From Bacteroidota bacterium (GTDB taxonomy: Bacteria; Bacteroidota; Bacteroidia; Chitinophagales; Chitinophagaceae): a stretch of DNA of 11,497 bases. A model generated the notes under the pieces. That model was not told the DNA's origin, did no database searches, and was given only the letters and a program-made list of their open reading frames with translations. The translations under genes were made by a program, and so were the position numbers. Location of the stretch: contig JAEZIL010000020.1 in assembly GCA_023436685.1 (NCBI GenBank), forward strand, positions 1-11,497, read 5' to 3'. Below are positions 1-6,797 of this stretch, one piece after another; within the stretch, counting starts at the first letter, position 1; each line of letters begins with the position of its first letter.

Positions 1-1
1 G

Positions 2-184
2 TTTTTCAGGGTATTTAACCGTTTTGGCGAAATGGTGTTTGATGGCAAAGACTTTAAGCGTGGCTGGGATGGTACCTACAAAGGGCAACGGGCAGACCTG
101 GGCACCTACTTTTGGGTGCTAGGTGTAACAGACCGATTTGGGAAGCCTCAGATGATAAAGGGTGATGTAGCCCTTGTACAATGA
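2..184 (+). CDS. 3' end of a T9SS/gliding-motility-associated secreted protein (type-B C-terminal domain)
   Basis: The window opens inside a gene; frame 2 reads 60 residues to a TGA at 182-184. The peptide carries the hallmarks of the gliding-motility-associated C-terminal domain (CHU_C/TIGR04131 type): FNRFGEMVF, then GWDGTYKG, then LGTYFWVLGVTD, and a final KGDVALVQ. This matches the family pattern NRWGe.vF ... GWDGt..G ... GtYvy ... kG.vtL. In this family the domain sits at the extreme C-terminus of large proteins exported by the type IX secretion system and helps deliver them to the cell surface. The functional part lies upstream of the window and cannot be identified. Fifty bases separate it from the next gene, so the two need not be cotranscribed. 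Confidence 0.88.
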   Translation, partial: FFRVFNRFGEMVFDGKDFKRGWDGTYKGQRADLGTYFWVLGVTDRFGKPQMIKGDVALVQ

Positions 185-234
185 TGGCGTATATACACTA
201 CATGGCATATCTTTAGGGCCAATATCAAGAATAC

Positions 235-1014
235 ATGAGAAAAACGATCCTTGTTACCGGAGCCACATCAGGTTTCGGTAAAGCTATTGCAGAACTCTTT
301 GCCAAAAATGGGTATGATGTATGTATTACAGGGCGTAGAGCCGAAAGACTGTCGGCAATTAAGGCCGAGCTGGAAAATTATGGGATTAAAGTATACACTC
401 TCCGGTTTGATGTACGTAGCAAACAGGATGTAGCAGATGCTATAGCCAAACTAAAGAATGAAGTTGATAGTATTGATATATTAGTAAATAATGCAGGTTT
501 GGCTGCAGGTATGTCGTCAATAGATGAAGGTGATACTGATGACTGGGACCTAATGGTGGATACAAATGTGAAAGGTCTATTGTACGTAACACGCCAGGTA
601 ATGCCCCTTATCAAAAAATCTAGCGCCGGGCACATAATAAATATAGGTTCTACTGCTGGGAAAAATGTTTATAAGAACGGCAACGTGTACTGCGCAACTA
701 AATTTGCAGTTGACGCTCTTACTCAATCAATGCGTATCGATCTGCTTCCTTATGGTATAAAAGTAACTGCAATTAACCCGGGCGCCGCAGAAACTGAATT
801 TTCATTGGTACGATATAAGGGAGATGCAGAACGCGCTAAGAACATGTATACAGGCTTTATACCATTAAGGGCAGAAGATATAGCTAACGTGGTATATTAT
901 TCCGCAACCTTGCCACCTCACGTTTGTATAAACGATCTTACCTTAACCTGCACTACACAGGCTAATAGCGTATATAATATCAAAGAAGCCGATAAAATAT
1001 CCCTTCAAAAATAA
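235..1014 (+). CDS. Short-chain dehydrogenase/reductase (classical SDR, YdfG/serine-dehydrogenase-like)
   Basis: This 259-residue protein is a complete classical SDR with a Rossmann fold. The cofactor motif TGATSGFG spans residues 8-15, NNAG 85-88, the catalytic Asn is N111, the catalytic Ser S139 (in NIGST), and the YxxxK pair is Y152/K156 (YCATK). Arginines 34-35 just after the second strand (TGRRAERL) favour NADP(H) over NAD(H). Best matches by memory are the YdfG-type reductases that act on 3-hydroxy acids such as serine or 3-hydroxypropionate, but substrates in this superfamily cannot be read from motifs. It is probably cytoplasmic. The ATG at 235 begins directly at the first beta strand, as expected, with no Shine-Dalgarno. 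The next gene starts 5 nt after its stop, suggesting cotranscription. Confidence 0.93.
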   Translation: MRKTILVTGATSGFGKAIAELFAKNGYDVCITGRRAERLSAIKAELENYGIKVYTLRFDVRSKQDVADAIAKLKNEVDSIDILVNNAGLAAGMSSIDEGDTDDWDLMVDTNVKGLLYVTRQVMPLIKKSSAGHIINIGSTAGKNVYKNGNVYCATKFAVDALTQSMRIDLLPYGIKVTAINPGAAETEFSLVRYKGDAERAKNMYTGFIPLRAEDIANVVYYSATLPPHVCINDLTLTCTTQANSVYNIKEADKISLQK

Positions 1015-1019
1015 AAGCA

Positions 1020-1433
1020 ATGTATTCTTCAACAACACAAATACGAGTGCGATATGGCGAAACTGACCAGATGGGATATTTATACTATGGCAACTATGCC
1101 GAATATTATGAGGTAGGGCGTGCAGAAGCAATACGCAAACTTGGATTTACTTACAGGCAAATGGAGGAAATGGGTGTCATGATGCCAGTTGTTGCACTAA
1201 ATGTGCAATACTACAGGCCAGCTTTATACGACGATCTGATAACAATTAAGACCATACTAAAAGAATTACCCGAAAGCAATAGAATTGAATTTCACTCCGA
1301 GTTATATAATGAGCAGGAACAATTGCTTAATAAAGGGGTGACAACTTTAGTTTTTTATAACATGAAAGAGAAAAAAAAGGTGCATATGCCCGATGGACTC
1401 AAAGAAATACTAGCGCCTTTTTTTAAAAAGTAA
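1020..1433 (+). CDS. Acyl-CoA thioesterase, YbgC/FadM-type 4HBT hot-dog protein
   Basis: This 137-residue single hot-dog domain protein has the length typical of 4-hydroxybenzoyl-CoA-thioesterase-like enzymes. The active-site segment is near the N-terminus: RYGETDQMGYLYYGNYAEYY (residues 11-30), with D16 at the position of the catalytic aspartate of YbgC, followed by R34 and the LGFTY segment. The His found in E. coli YbgC (VVYHASY) is Tyr here (LYYGNY). Members hydrolyse acyl-CoA thioesters in the cytoplasm; chain-length preference cannot be told from sequence. The gene lies 5 nt after the SDR gene and 1 nt before cinA, so it is almost certainly within one transcript. In many bacteria ybgC travels with Tol-Pal, but that context is absent here. 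Confidence 0.9.
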   Translation: MYSSTTQIRVRYGETDQMGYLYYGNYAEYYEVGRAEAIRKLGFTYRQMEEMGVMMPVVALNVQYYRPALYDDLITIKTILKELPESNRIEFHSELYNEQEQLLNKGVTTLVFYNMKEKKKVHMPDGLKEILAPFFKK

Positions 1434-1434
1434 T

Positions 1435-2688
1435 ATGGCTAATATACAGGCTTCAATAATAACAATTGGCGATGAATTGCTCATTGGCCAAACCATTGAT
1501 ACCAATTCAGCTTTTATAGCCCAGTGCCTTAATAAGCTTGGTATTAACATACTAAGGAGAGTAGCTGTAGGAGATGAGGCTGATGCTATTAAAAGCTCAC
1601 TGGATGAAGAACTACAACACTCAAATATTGTATTGATAACTGGTGGTTTAGGACCTACTGCAGACGATATAACCAAGCCCTTGTTGTGCGAATATTTTGG
1701 TGCTAGGCTGATAGTAAATGAAGATGTGCTGGCCCATGTAAAAGAAATATTTACTAAAAGAAAACGGCCTTTACTGGATAGAAACCTCAAGCAGGCCGAA
1801 GTGCCCGATAACTGCAAGGTATTGCATAATAAAATGGGAACTGCACCGGGCATGCTGTTTGAAAAGAATAACAAAATAGTTATCGCAATGCCTGGTGTGC
1901 CATTTGAGATGGCAAATATTATGACAGATGAGGTAGTTCCTTATCTGGAAAAGAATATTGTGAGTGATGCATTGGTACATCGGTCTATAATGACTGCAGG
2001 AGAAGGTGAAAGTTTTATTGCTGAACGCATTAAAGATATTGAAGAATCTTTGCCGCAACATATCAAGCTGGCATACTTGCCCGATTCAGGTATTGTTAAG
2101 CTGAGGCTAACGGGCAAGAGTAACAACAAAACCTTTCTAACAGCAGAATTGGATGAATGGCAACAGAAACTGGCTCAGAGGCTGGATAATATTGTATTAG
2201 CCTTAGAAGATACGCCTCTTCAACAGTTGATAGGAACATCCTTGTTACAACAAAAAGCAACACTTGCCCTTGCTGAAAGTTGTACAGGAGGCATGGTTGG
2301 CCATTATATCACCCAAGTGCCCGGTGCAAGTAAATATTTCAAAGGGAGTATTATTTGCTATCAAAACGAGATAAAAGAGCATTTGCTGGGTGTACCCAAA
2401 GAAACAATAGAGCAATTTGGCGTCATTAGCCAACAAACTGCTGTTGCTATGGCCGAGCAAGCGAGAAAAGTACTGAATGCAGAATATAGTTTCTCTGTTA
2501 CAGGACTGCTAAGTGCCAGCGAAGATGAAGAGCGTGTGCCAGTAGGTACGGTTTGGATGGCCGCTTCGTCTGAACACAAAACCGTATCAAAAGAGTTTCG
2601 CTTCTTTTACGATAGGCATAAGAATAAGGAAATGGCCCTGCAAATGGGTATGCTTATGATATGGAAACTTATCAATGATAAATTATAA
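1435..2688 (+). CDS. cinA: CinA family protein: MoCF-like N-terminal domain plus NMN-deamidase-like C-terminal domain
   Basis: The 417-residue protein has the full two-domain CinA layout. The N-terminal MoCF/COG1058 domain (about 1-170) shows IGDELLIGQTIDTN (11-24), TGGLGPTADDIT (69-80) and MPGVPFEM (152-159). The C-terminal PncC-type domain (about 262-417) begins with LALAESCTGG (277-286; S282 is the expected catalytic Ser), followed by KGSIICYQNEIKEHLLGV (303-320) with K314. Family members act in pyridine-nucleotide salvage: ADP-ribose hydrolysis by the N-terminal half and nicotinamide mononucleotide deamidation by the C-terminal half. Unusually, the loop normally reading TGIAGPxGG is TGLLSASEDEER here (356-367), before a preserved PVGTVW (369-374), so deamidase activity is doubtful. 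ATG 1435 is 1 nt after the thioesterase stop; aroK starts 2 nt after the cinA stop. Confidence 0.93.
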   Translation: MANIQASIITIGDELLIGQTIDTNSAFIAQCLNKLGINILRRVAVGDEADAIKSSLDEELQHSNIVLITGGLGPTADDITKPLLCEYFGARLIVNEDVLAHVKEIFTKRKRPLLDRNLKQAEVPDNCKVLHNKMGTAPGMLFEKNNKIVIAMPGVPFEMANIMTDEVVPYLEKNIVSDALVHRSIMTAGEGESFIAERIKDIEESLPQHIKLAYLPDSGIVKLRLTGKSNNKTFLTAELDEWQQKLAQRLDNIVLALEDTPLQQLIGTSLLQQKATLALAESCTGGMVGHYITQVPGASKYFKGSIICYQNEIKEHLLGVPKETIEQFGVISQQTAVAMAEQARKVLNAEYSFSVTGLLSASEDEERVPVGTVWMAASSEHKTVSKEFRFFYDRHKNKEMALQMGMLMIWKLINDKL

Positions 2689-2690
2689 TA

Positions 2691-3197
2691 ATGGTGTTTC
2701 TTATAGGCATGCCTGGGTCTGGTAAAAGCTATTGGGGCAGGATATTGGCTGAAGAGCTAAATATGCCTTTAATAGATATGGATGACCTAATATCGGCCAG
2801 TGAGGGCGAAAGCATTTCAAACATATTTGAGCAGAAGGGTGCCGTTTACTTCCGTAATAAAGAAACAGAAATACTAGAGCATATCATTCGCAACTCATCA
2901 TCTAATACAATAGTTGCATGTGGCGGCGGCACGCCTGTTTATCATAACAATATAAAAAAAATGAAGGCGAACGGCTGCGTTATTTTTTTGAGCACAGATA
3001 TAAATGTGTTATTTGACAGGCTAAAAAGGGATAACACGCGTCCGTTAATTTCCAATATTGACAAGAAAGATACTTTGCAACAGATGCTGGAACAAAGGAA
3101 GGAAATATATGAGCAAGCCCACTACGTTTTAAATGCAGAAAAACTTTCTCTTACTACCTTTGCAAAAACGATTCAACTATGTATAGACCGGCTTTGA
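2691..3197 (+). CDS. aroK: Shikimate kinase
   Basis: This 168-residue protein phosphorylates shikimate to shikimate 3-phosphate with ATP, the fifth step of chorismate synthesis, in the cytoplasm. The P-loop GMPGSGKS is at residues 6-13. The shikimate-binding acidic motif IDMDD (28-32) provides D29 and D31. FRNKE (54-58) gives the conserved R55 and E58, CGGG is at 77-80, the lid arginine is R117 (TRPLI), and R136 with Y140 forms the C-terminal R-x3-Y. Length and motif order are standard, so it should be active. Start ATG 2691 is 2 nt after the cinA stop and places the P-loop at the usual distance. Its last 19 nt overlap the DUF423 gene, which suggests coupled translation. Confidence 0.95.
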   Translation: MVFLIGMPGSGKSYWGRILAEELNMPLIDMDDLISASEGESISNIFEQKGAVYFRNKETEILEHIIRNSSSNTIVACGGGTPVYHNNIKKMKANGCVIFLSTDINVLFDRLKRDNTRPLISNIDKKDTLQQMLEQRKEIYEQAHYVLNAEKLSLTTFAKTIQLCIDRL

Positions 3198-3565
3198 TCT
3201 CAGCGGCAATTTTTGCTGCACTGGCTGTAGTATTAGGTGCCTTTGGTGCCCATGCTTTGAAGCAGGTGCTTACCGCTGAACAATTGCAAACATTTGAAAC
3301 GGGGGTTAAATACCAGTTTTACCACAGCTTTGCCTTATTAGCTACAGGTATATGTTTTTCAGTTTTTCAAAATAGACAACTAAAGATGGCCAGTACTTTT
3401 TTTATAACTGGTATTTTATTGTTCAGCGGTTCATTATATGCCTTAACCCTCCTTAAAATGAATGGTGAAGTTGGATTGGGTGGGGTAGGTATCATTACAC
3501 CTATAGGCGGGGTGTTTTTTGTATTAGGATGGTTGATGTTGCTGCTTGGCTTTTTGAAGAAGTAA
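3179..3565 (+). CDS. DUF423 small inner-membrane protein (YgdD-like)
   Basis: This 128-residue hydrophobic protein matches the DUF423 family. It has four predicted membrane segments at roughly residues 5-25, 46-64, 70-92 and 98-126. The family signature GAFGAHAL (20-27) follows the first helix, then VKYQFYHSFALL (43-54), FSGSLYAL (82-89) and ITPIGG (105-110). No biochemical function is established for the family; it is a conserved inner-membrane protein in many bacteria. The start lies 19 nt inside aroK in another frame. It is the natural one because it puts the first helix and GAFGAH at the family-typical spacing, and no other start gives a full first helix. It closes the first compact gene run. 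Confidence 0.9.
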   Translation: MYRPALISAAIFAALAVVLGAFGAHALKQVLTAEQLQTFETGVKYQFYHSFALLATGICFSVFQNRQLKMASTFFITGILLFSGSLYALTLLKMNGEVGLGGVGIITPIGGVFFVLGWLMLLLGFLKK

Positions 3566-3620
3566 TATAAGTATTAAAAAGATTGAGGATTTGTATATTC
3601 ACAATCGAAATACCTGAATT

Positions 3621-4361
3621 ATGAGGTACATAGCGCTTATTGCGGCCCAAATGGCTGCTGATGTTGATGCACAGGTGCTGTTGCAGGAGTTGGATAGTGT
3701 TAAGCTTATTTGCTACACCTATAGGTCGGTTAAGGAAACAGGATTGTTTGATGAGGTTTTTGTAGTGACCACTAACACAGACATTGTTGAGGCAATAGAG
3801 CAGTTTGGCGGTAAAGTTATGATGAACAAAACCGCACATGCCACAGCTACCGATAGTATTGCAGAGATGGCAATGGACATCGATGCAGATATATTTGTGA
3901 ATATACCGGGCAATTTACCCTTCACGAATAAAGCATCTTTGCAAAAACTATTGAGTGCTTTTGATGGCCCATATGGCAATAGTATACAGGTAACCTCAAT
4001 AGTGCAGAAATTTAAAAAGGATGAAGATGTAGCAGATGCCAGGCACATAAAAGTTGCTATCGACTTGCGGCAAAATGCATTATTTTTTTCTCATAGTGTA
4101 ATACCCTATTTGAAGCATTCGTCATTTCTCATTAACTATTACAGGCACGTGCCCGTTTATGCTTACCGGAAAATTGAATTATTGAATTTTGCGCTCCTGC
4201 CTAAATCTCCGTTAGAAACTGCAGAACAGATAGAGTGCCTCAGGTTTCTTGAAAATGGCGTTTCCATACGAATGATTATCTCTCAGTATCCTGATATTAT
4301 TATACGTAGCAGGGCTGATTTTGATATTGCAAACGATTTCAAGGCTTCTGTTTCGGGATAA
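3621..4361 (+). CDS. KdsB-like cytidylyltransferase homologue with degenerate active site (probable pseudoenzyme)
   Basis: The 246-residue protein aligns almost end to end with CMP-Kdo synthetase (KdsB). Preserved structural stretches include LFDEVFVVT (42-50), FGGKVMM (62-68), HIKVAIDLRQNALFFS (142-157), IPY (161-163), YRHVPVYAYR (174-183) and the LE...E..LR.LENG pattern (198-213). The nucleotide- and metal-binding residues are gone. The P-A-R-Y-A-S-T-R-x-P-G-K loop reads AAQMAADVDAQV (8-19), so both arginines and the lysine are lost. SGTDR/SGTER reads TATDS (75-79), QGDEP reads PGNLP (96-100, metal Asp to N98), and VDTPEDL reads RSRADF (229-234, second metal Asp to Arg). Kdo activation by this protein is therefore unlikely, and a canonical kdsB would be expected elsewhere. 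The reading frame is intact, which argues for a retained non-catalytic role. It follows DUF423 by 55 nt and precedes the deacetylase by 35 nt. Confidence 0.82.
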   Translation: MRYIALIAAQMAADVDAQVLLQELDSVKLICYTYRSVKETGLFDEVFVVTTNTDIVEAIEQFGGKVMMNKTAHATATDSIAEMAMDIDADIFVNIPGNLPFTNKASLQKLLSAFDGPYGNSIQVTSIVQKFKKDEDVADARHIKVAIDLRQNALFFSHSVIPYLKHSSFLINYYRHVPVYAYRKIELLNFALLPKSPLETAEQIECLRFLENGVSIRMIISQYPDIIIRSRADFDIANDFKASVSG

Positions 4362-4396
4362 GAATTCCATTGCTACTTTTGTCATAGCTTCAACTC

Positions 4397-5170
4397 TTGT
4401 ATCCGTATAAATACTTAAATATATTACTGGCAATAGTGCTGGTAACCTTGGGTATATTAATAATACCAGGGTTAATAAGCGCCTGGTGGGTAATTGTACC
4501 GGTGGCAGTGCATTTTATTATATTCTTTATAGGTGCAATAAACATCCGGCAGAATTTCTATCTCCGTAGCCTTTACAAAGGGAAAAATGAAAAGCTATTA
4601 TCGCTCACATTTGATGACGGGCCTACACCCTATACCAATGAGATATTGGATATTTTAAAAAATCAGAATGTTAAGGCTACTTTTTTTACTATTGGTGTCC
4701 ATGCTGCTAAACATCCGCAATTGGTAATACGCTGGCATAATGAAGGCCATACAATTGGCAATCATAGCTACAATCATGGATTTAATTTCGATTGGCTTAG
4801 CAGCAAAAAAATGGCTGTTGAAATTGAGCAAACCAATAGTCTTATACAAGAATTAACAGGGGTAGTACCCAATCTTTTCAGGCCTCCTTACGGCATAACC
4901 AATCCTAATCTTAGCAGAGCGGTAAAATGGACAGGCATGGCATCTATCGGGTGGAATATTCGCAGCTTTGATACTAAATTGAAGGATCCTGATAAGTTAA
5001 TGAAACGTATTTTGAGTAAAGTGAAAGGGGGAGATATCATATTGCTACACGACTCAATGGAAGTAACTATGAAAATTTTAACGCCTTTAATTGAACAAGC
5101 AAAACAAATGGGCTATACCTTTGTGCCTGTAAATGAGCTACTTGAAATTGAGCCTTATAAGAAGGCTTAG
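4397..5170 (+). CDS. Membrane-anchored polysaccharide deacetylase (NodB/CE4 domain)
   Basis: This 257-residue protein has two N-terminal membrane segments (about residues 8-25 and 29-50) followed by a NodB homology domain. The five CE4 motifs are visible: TFDDGPTP (71-78) with D73 and metal ligand D74, GNHSYNH (121-127) with metal ligands H123 and H127, RPPYG (162-166), GWNIRSFDT (185-193), and LLHDS (216-220) with H218. CE4 enzymes remove N- or O-acyl groups from sugar polymers or glycolipids using a divalent metal; the substrate here is unknown. The start is a TTG at 4397. An in-frame TAG at 4385-4387 rules out anything longer, and the next option, GTG 4436, would cut into the first helix. 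Its last 38 nt overlap the LolA-like gene. Confidence 0.9.
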   Translation: MYPYKYLNILLAIVLVTLGILIIPGLISAWWVIVPVAVHFIIFFIGAINIRQNFYLRSLYKGKNEKLLSLTFDDGPTPYTNEILDILKNQNVKATFFTIGVHAAKHPQLVIRWHNEGHTIGNHSYNHGFNFDWLSSKKMAVEIEQTNSLIQELTGVVPNLFRPPYGITNPNLSRAVKWTGMASIGWNIRSFDTKLKDPDKLMKRILSKVKGGDIILLHDSMEVTMKILTPLIEQAKQMGYTFVPVNELLEIEPYKKA

Positions 5171-5789
5171 CGTTTTTATACTGTTATTTACTGCACAACT
5201 TTCTATTGCGCAGCCTACCGGGTTTACTGTGGTTAAAAATACCGGGGAGCTAAAAAATGCATTGGCTGAGTCTAATAATGCCATACAAACCCTGATCTGT
5301 GATTTTACGCAGGTTAAAAATATGGCTTTATTGAAGGAGAGAATCAGGTCAAAAGGACAGTTTTTCTTTAAGAAAGAAGATAAAGTACGTATTGAGTATA
5401 CACACCCCTATACCTATCTAATGGTGATGAATGGCAGCCAAATGATGATAAGAGATGAGCAAAAGACTAGTAAAATAAATACGGGCAATAGTAAAATACT
5501 TCAATCAGTCAACCGTATCATGGTTGATTGTATGCGGGGCACGATGTTTCAAAATACAGACTTTAAGGTAAATGCCTTTGAGAATAATACAGATTATCTC
5601 TTACAACTATCACCCGTCAATGCTGCGATGAAGAAAATGTTTAGCAGCATAAACGTATACCTTTCAAAAAAAACAATGGATGTAATACAACTGGTTATGA
5701 CCGAGCAAGGCGGGGACAATACAACAATGTCGTTTAGCAATATCCGGCGCAATACTACGGTCAATGAACAGCTTTTTAAAACTAAGTAG
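5133..5789 (+). CDS. LolA-like periplasmic lipid/lipoprotein carrier
   Basis: This 218-residue protein has a signal peptide: RR at 10-11, a hydrophobic core, and likely cleavage at SIA|Q after residue 26. The mature part resembles LolA: an early DFTQVK (57-62), RSKGQFFFKKEDKVRIEYTH (72-91, matching the family S-G-x-F-x-F-x-K-P-x-x-x-R-x-x-Y), repeated short beta strands with VMNGSQMMI (98-106), and a C-terminal MSFSNI strand. LolA carries lipoproteins across the periplasm; LolA-like paralogues in lipid or pigment loci are thought to carry other hydrophobic cargo. The ATG at 5133 overlaps the deacetylase by 38 nt, and its stop overlaps the next lipoprotein gene by 26 nt. It is probably a pathway-dedicated paralogue rather than the main LolA, judging from this context. 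Confidence 0.82.
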   Translation: MSYLKLSLIRRLSVFILLFTAQLSIAQPTGFTVVKNTGELKNALAESNNAIQTLICDFTQVKNMALLKERIRSKGQFFFKKEDKVRIEYTHPYTYLMVMNGSQMMIRDEQKTSKINTGNSKILQSVNRIMVDCMRGTMFQNTDFKVNAFENNTDYLLQLSPVNAAMKKMFSSINVYLSKKTMDVIQLVMTEQGGDNTTMSFSNIRRNTTVNEQLFKTK

Positions 5790-6414
5790 TTTTTTATTTG
5801 CGGTAGTTCTAATCGCTTCCTGTAGCAATCCTTATAAACATTTACAGTTAGCACAATCTGCACAATCTGCACGGCAGTATATACCTGTTTTTGACCGTAT
5901 ATTATATCGTTGCACAGTAAACGGCAGGTTTTTATTTAAAAAATATCATATAAGTGGGTTGCTGCTGTTCAAAGAGTTAGAAAATGGCACGGTACGTGCT
6001 ATATATCAAAATGAAATGGGTTTGACCTTCTTTGATTTTGAATGGAACGGCGAAATATTTCAATTAAACAAGATCATAGAACAATTAAATAAGCCAGCCC
6101 TCGTTAAAGTCTTGAAGAAGGACATGGAGCTGTTGCTGATGAAAAACCTGGATTGGGAAAAAGAAAAGCTGTATTTGAGTAGGGGTAATGAGCAGTTTTA
6201 TTGTCTTAATATAAAGGATGGAGGCTTGGCTTACTACATTGAGCGGAACAAGGAGTTGGTAAGAATAGAAAATGCGGGAAAAACAAAGGTTATAACAATG
6301 CTTGTATCGGGTAAAGGTACTCCTGCTGCAATGCCTGAACAGATATTTATAGATCACCACAAAGCAAATTTTACTATAGAACTTGAAAAACTAGAGCAAG
6401 ATGTTAATGAATGA
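5764..6414 (+). CDS. Outer-membrane-type lipoprotein, LolB-like/DUF3261-like candidate
   Basis: This 216-residue protein begins with a lipoprotein signal, hydrophobic core then LIASC with lipidated C20, followed by SNPYKH. The absence of acidic residues directly after Cys fits outer-membrane retention but does not prove it. The mature part is beta-rich: HISGLLLFKELENG, then RAIYQNEMGLTFFDFEW, then LNKPALVKVLKKDMELLL. I recognise this as resembling small Bacteroidota lipoproteins suggested to be LolB-like, but sequence identity to classical LolB is low and the call rests partly on position, right after a LolA-like gene. LolB would accept cargo from LolA at the outer membrane. It starts 26 nt inside the LolA-like gene and overlaps the dehydratase gene by 14 nt. 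A 9-bp tandem duplication adds a repeated AQS near residue 30. Confidence 0.7.
   Translation: MNSFLKLSSFLFAVVLIASCSNPYKHLQLAQSAQSARQYIPVFDRILYRCTVNGRFLFKKYHISGLLLFKELENGTVRAIYQNEMGLTFFDFEWNGEIFQLNKIIEQLNKPALVKVLKKDMELLLMKNLDWEKEKLYLSRGNEQFYCLNIKDGGLAYYIERNKELVRIENAGKTKVITMLVSGKGTPAAMPEQIFIDHHKANFTIELEKLEQDVNE
5851..5868 (+). repeat. 9-bp perfect tandem duplication in the lipoprotein gene
   Basis: GCACAATCT occurs twice head to tail (5851-5859 and 5860-5868), followed by a partial third copy GCAC. The unit is 9 bp, so the frame is kept and the protein gains a repeated Ala-Gln-Ser in the linker just after the lipidated cysteine. It looks like a simple slippage duplication. Confidence 0.85.
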
Positions 6415-6769
6415 TTTTTACAAAATAGAATATATACAGAGAGACCCTAACAGCGTTTCTTGCAAAGTATCGTTCAATACGCAACACGATATTTTCAAAG
6501 GCCACTTCCCATCTCAACCAGTAGTGCCAGGCGTGTGTATGATGGAAATGGTAAAAGAATTGCTGGAGCAACAAACCGATGAAGCACTTTGGCTAAGAGA
6601 TGCGGGGAATGTGAAATTCCTTCAATTGATAACGCCCGATGTGAGTCCTATAATTAATATATCCTGGCAAAAGAATAAGCAAGGCTACGAGGTAAACGCC
6701 TCATTTAAAAATGAAGTTTCGGACCTTTTCAAGCTTACAGGTAAATTTGAGCCTAGTTATACACATTAA
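6401..6769 (+). CDS. FabZ-like 3-hydroxyacyl-ACP dehydratase (hot-dog fold)
   Basis: This 122-residue single hot-dog protein has the FabZ active site. FKGHFPSQPVVPGVCMMEM (32-50) contains H35 at the catalytic His position and E49 at the catalytic acid position, and VKFLQLITPD (71-80) matches the FabZ KF...v.Pgd segment. FabZ enzymes dehydrate 3-hydroxyacyl-ACP to enoyl-ACP. At 122 residues it is shorter than typical housekeeping FabZ (about 145-150) and sits outside a fatty-acid synthesis operon, so it more likely serves a specialised acyl chain such as a polyene or unusual lipid (inference). The start ATG 6401 overlaps the lipoprotein gene by 14 nt; ATG 6407 is an equally possible start. A strong terminator follows immediately. 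Confidence 0.85.
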   Translation: MLMNDFYKIEYIQRDPNSVSCKVSFNTQHDIFKGHFPSQPVVPGVCMMEMVKELLEQQTDEALWLRDAGNVKFLQLITPDVSPIINISWQKNKQGYEVNASFKNEVSDLFKLTGKFEPSYTH

Positions 6770-6793
6770 AAAAGCCTCATTCGAGGCTTTTTT
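6768..6793. terminator. Bidirectional intrinsic terminator between convergent genes
   Basis: A perfect 11-bp hairpin, AAAAAAGCCTC (6768-6778), loop ATTC (6779-6782), GAGGCTTTTTT (6783-6793), starts within the stop codon of the FabZ-like gene and ends 4 nt before the stop of the minus-strand cysteine desulfurase. The A-run on one arm and T-run on the other give a U-tract in both directions, so it should end transcription from both sides. Confidence 0.93.
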
Positions 6794-6797
6794 AATG

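Noticed and set aside
185..234. Possible promoter before the SDR gene (TATCTTTA at 208-215, TTG at 174)
   Set aside because: The -7-like box has a mismatch and the TTG is about 34 nt away, too far for the usual Bacteroidota spacing.
3566..3620. Possible promoter or GATTG/CAATC hairpin before the KdsB-like gene
   Set aside because: The stem is only 5 bp around a 16-nt loop, and the TTTG at 3590-3593 has no matching -7 box at proper spacing.
5511..5532. Inverted repeat CAATCA...GGTTGATTG inside the LolA-like gene
   Set aside because: It needs an insertion in one arm and lies within coding sequence with no T-run; likely chance.
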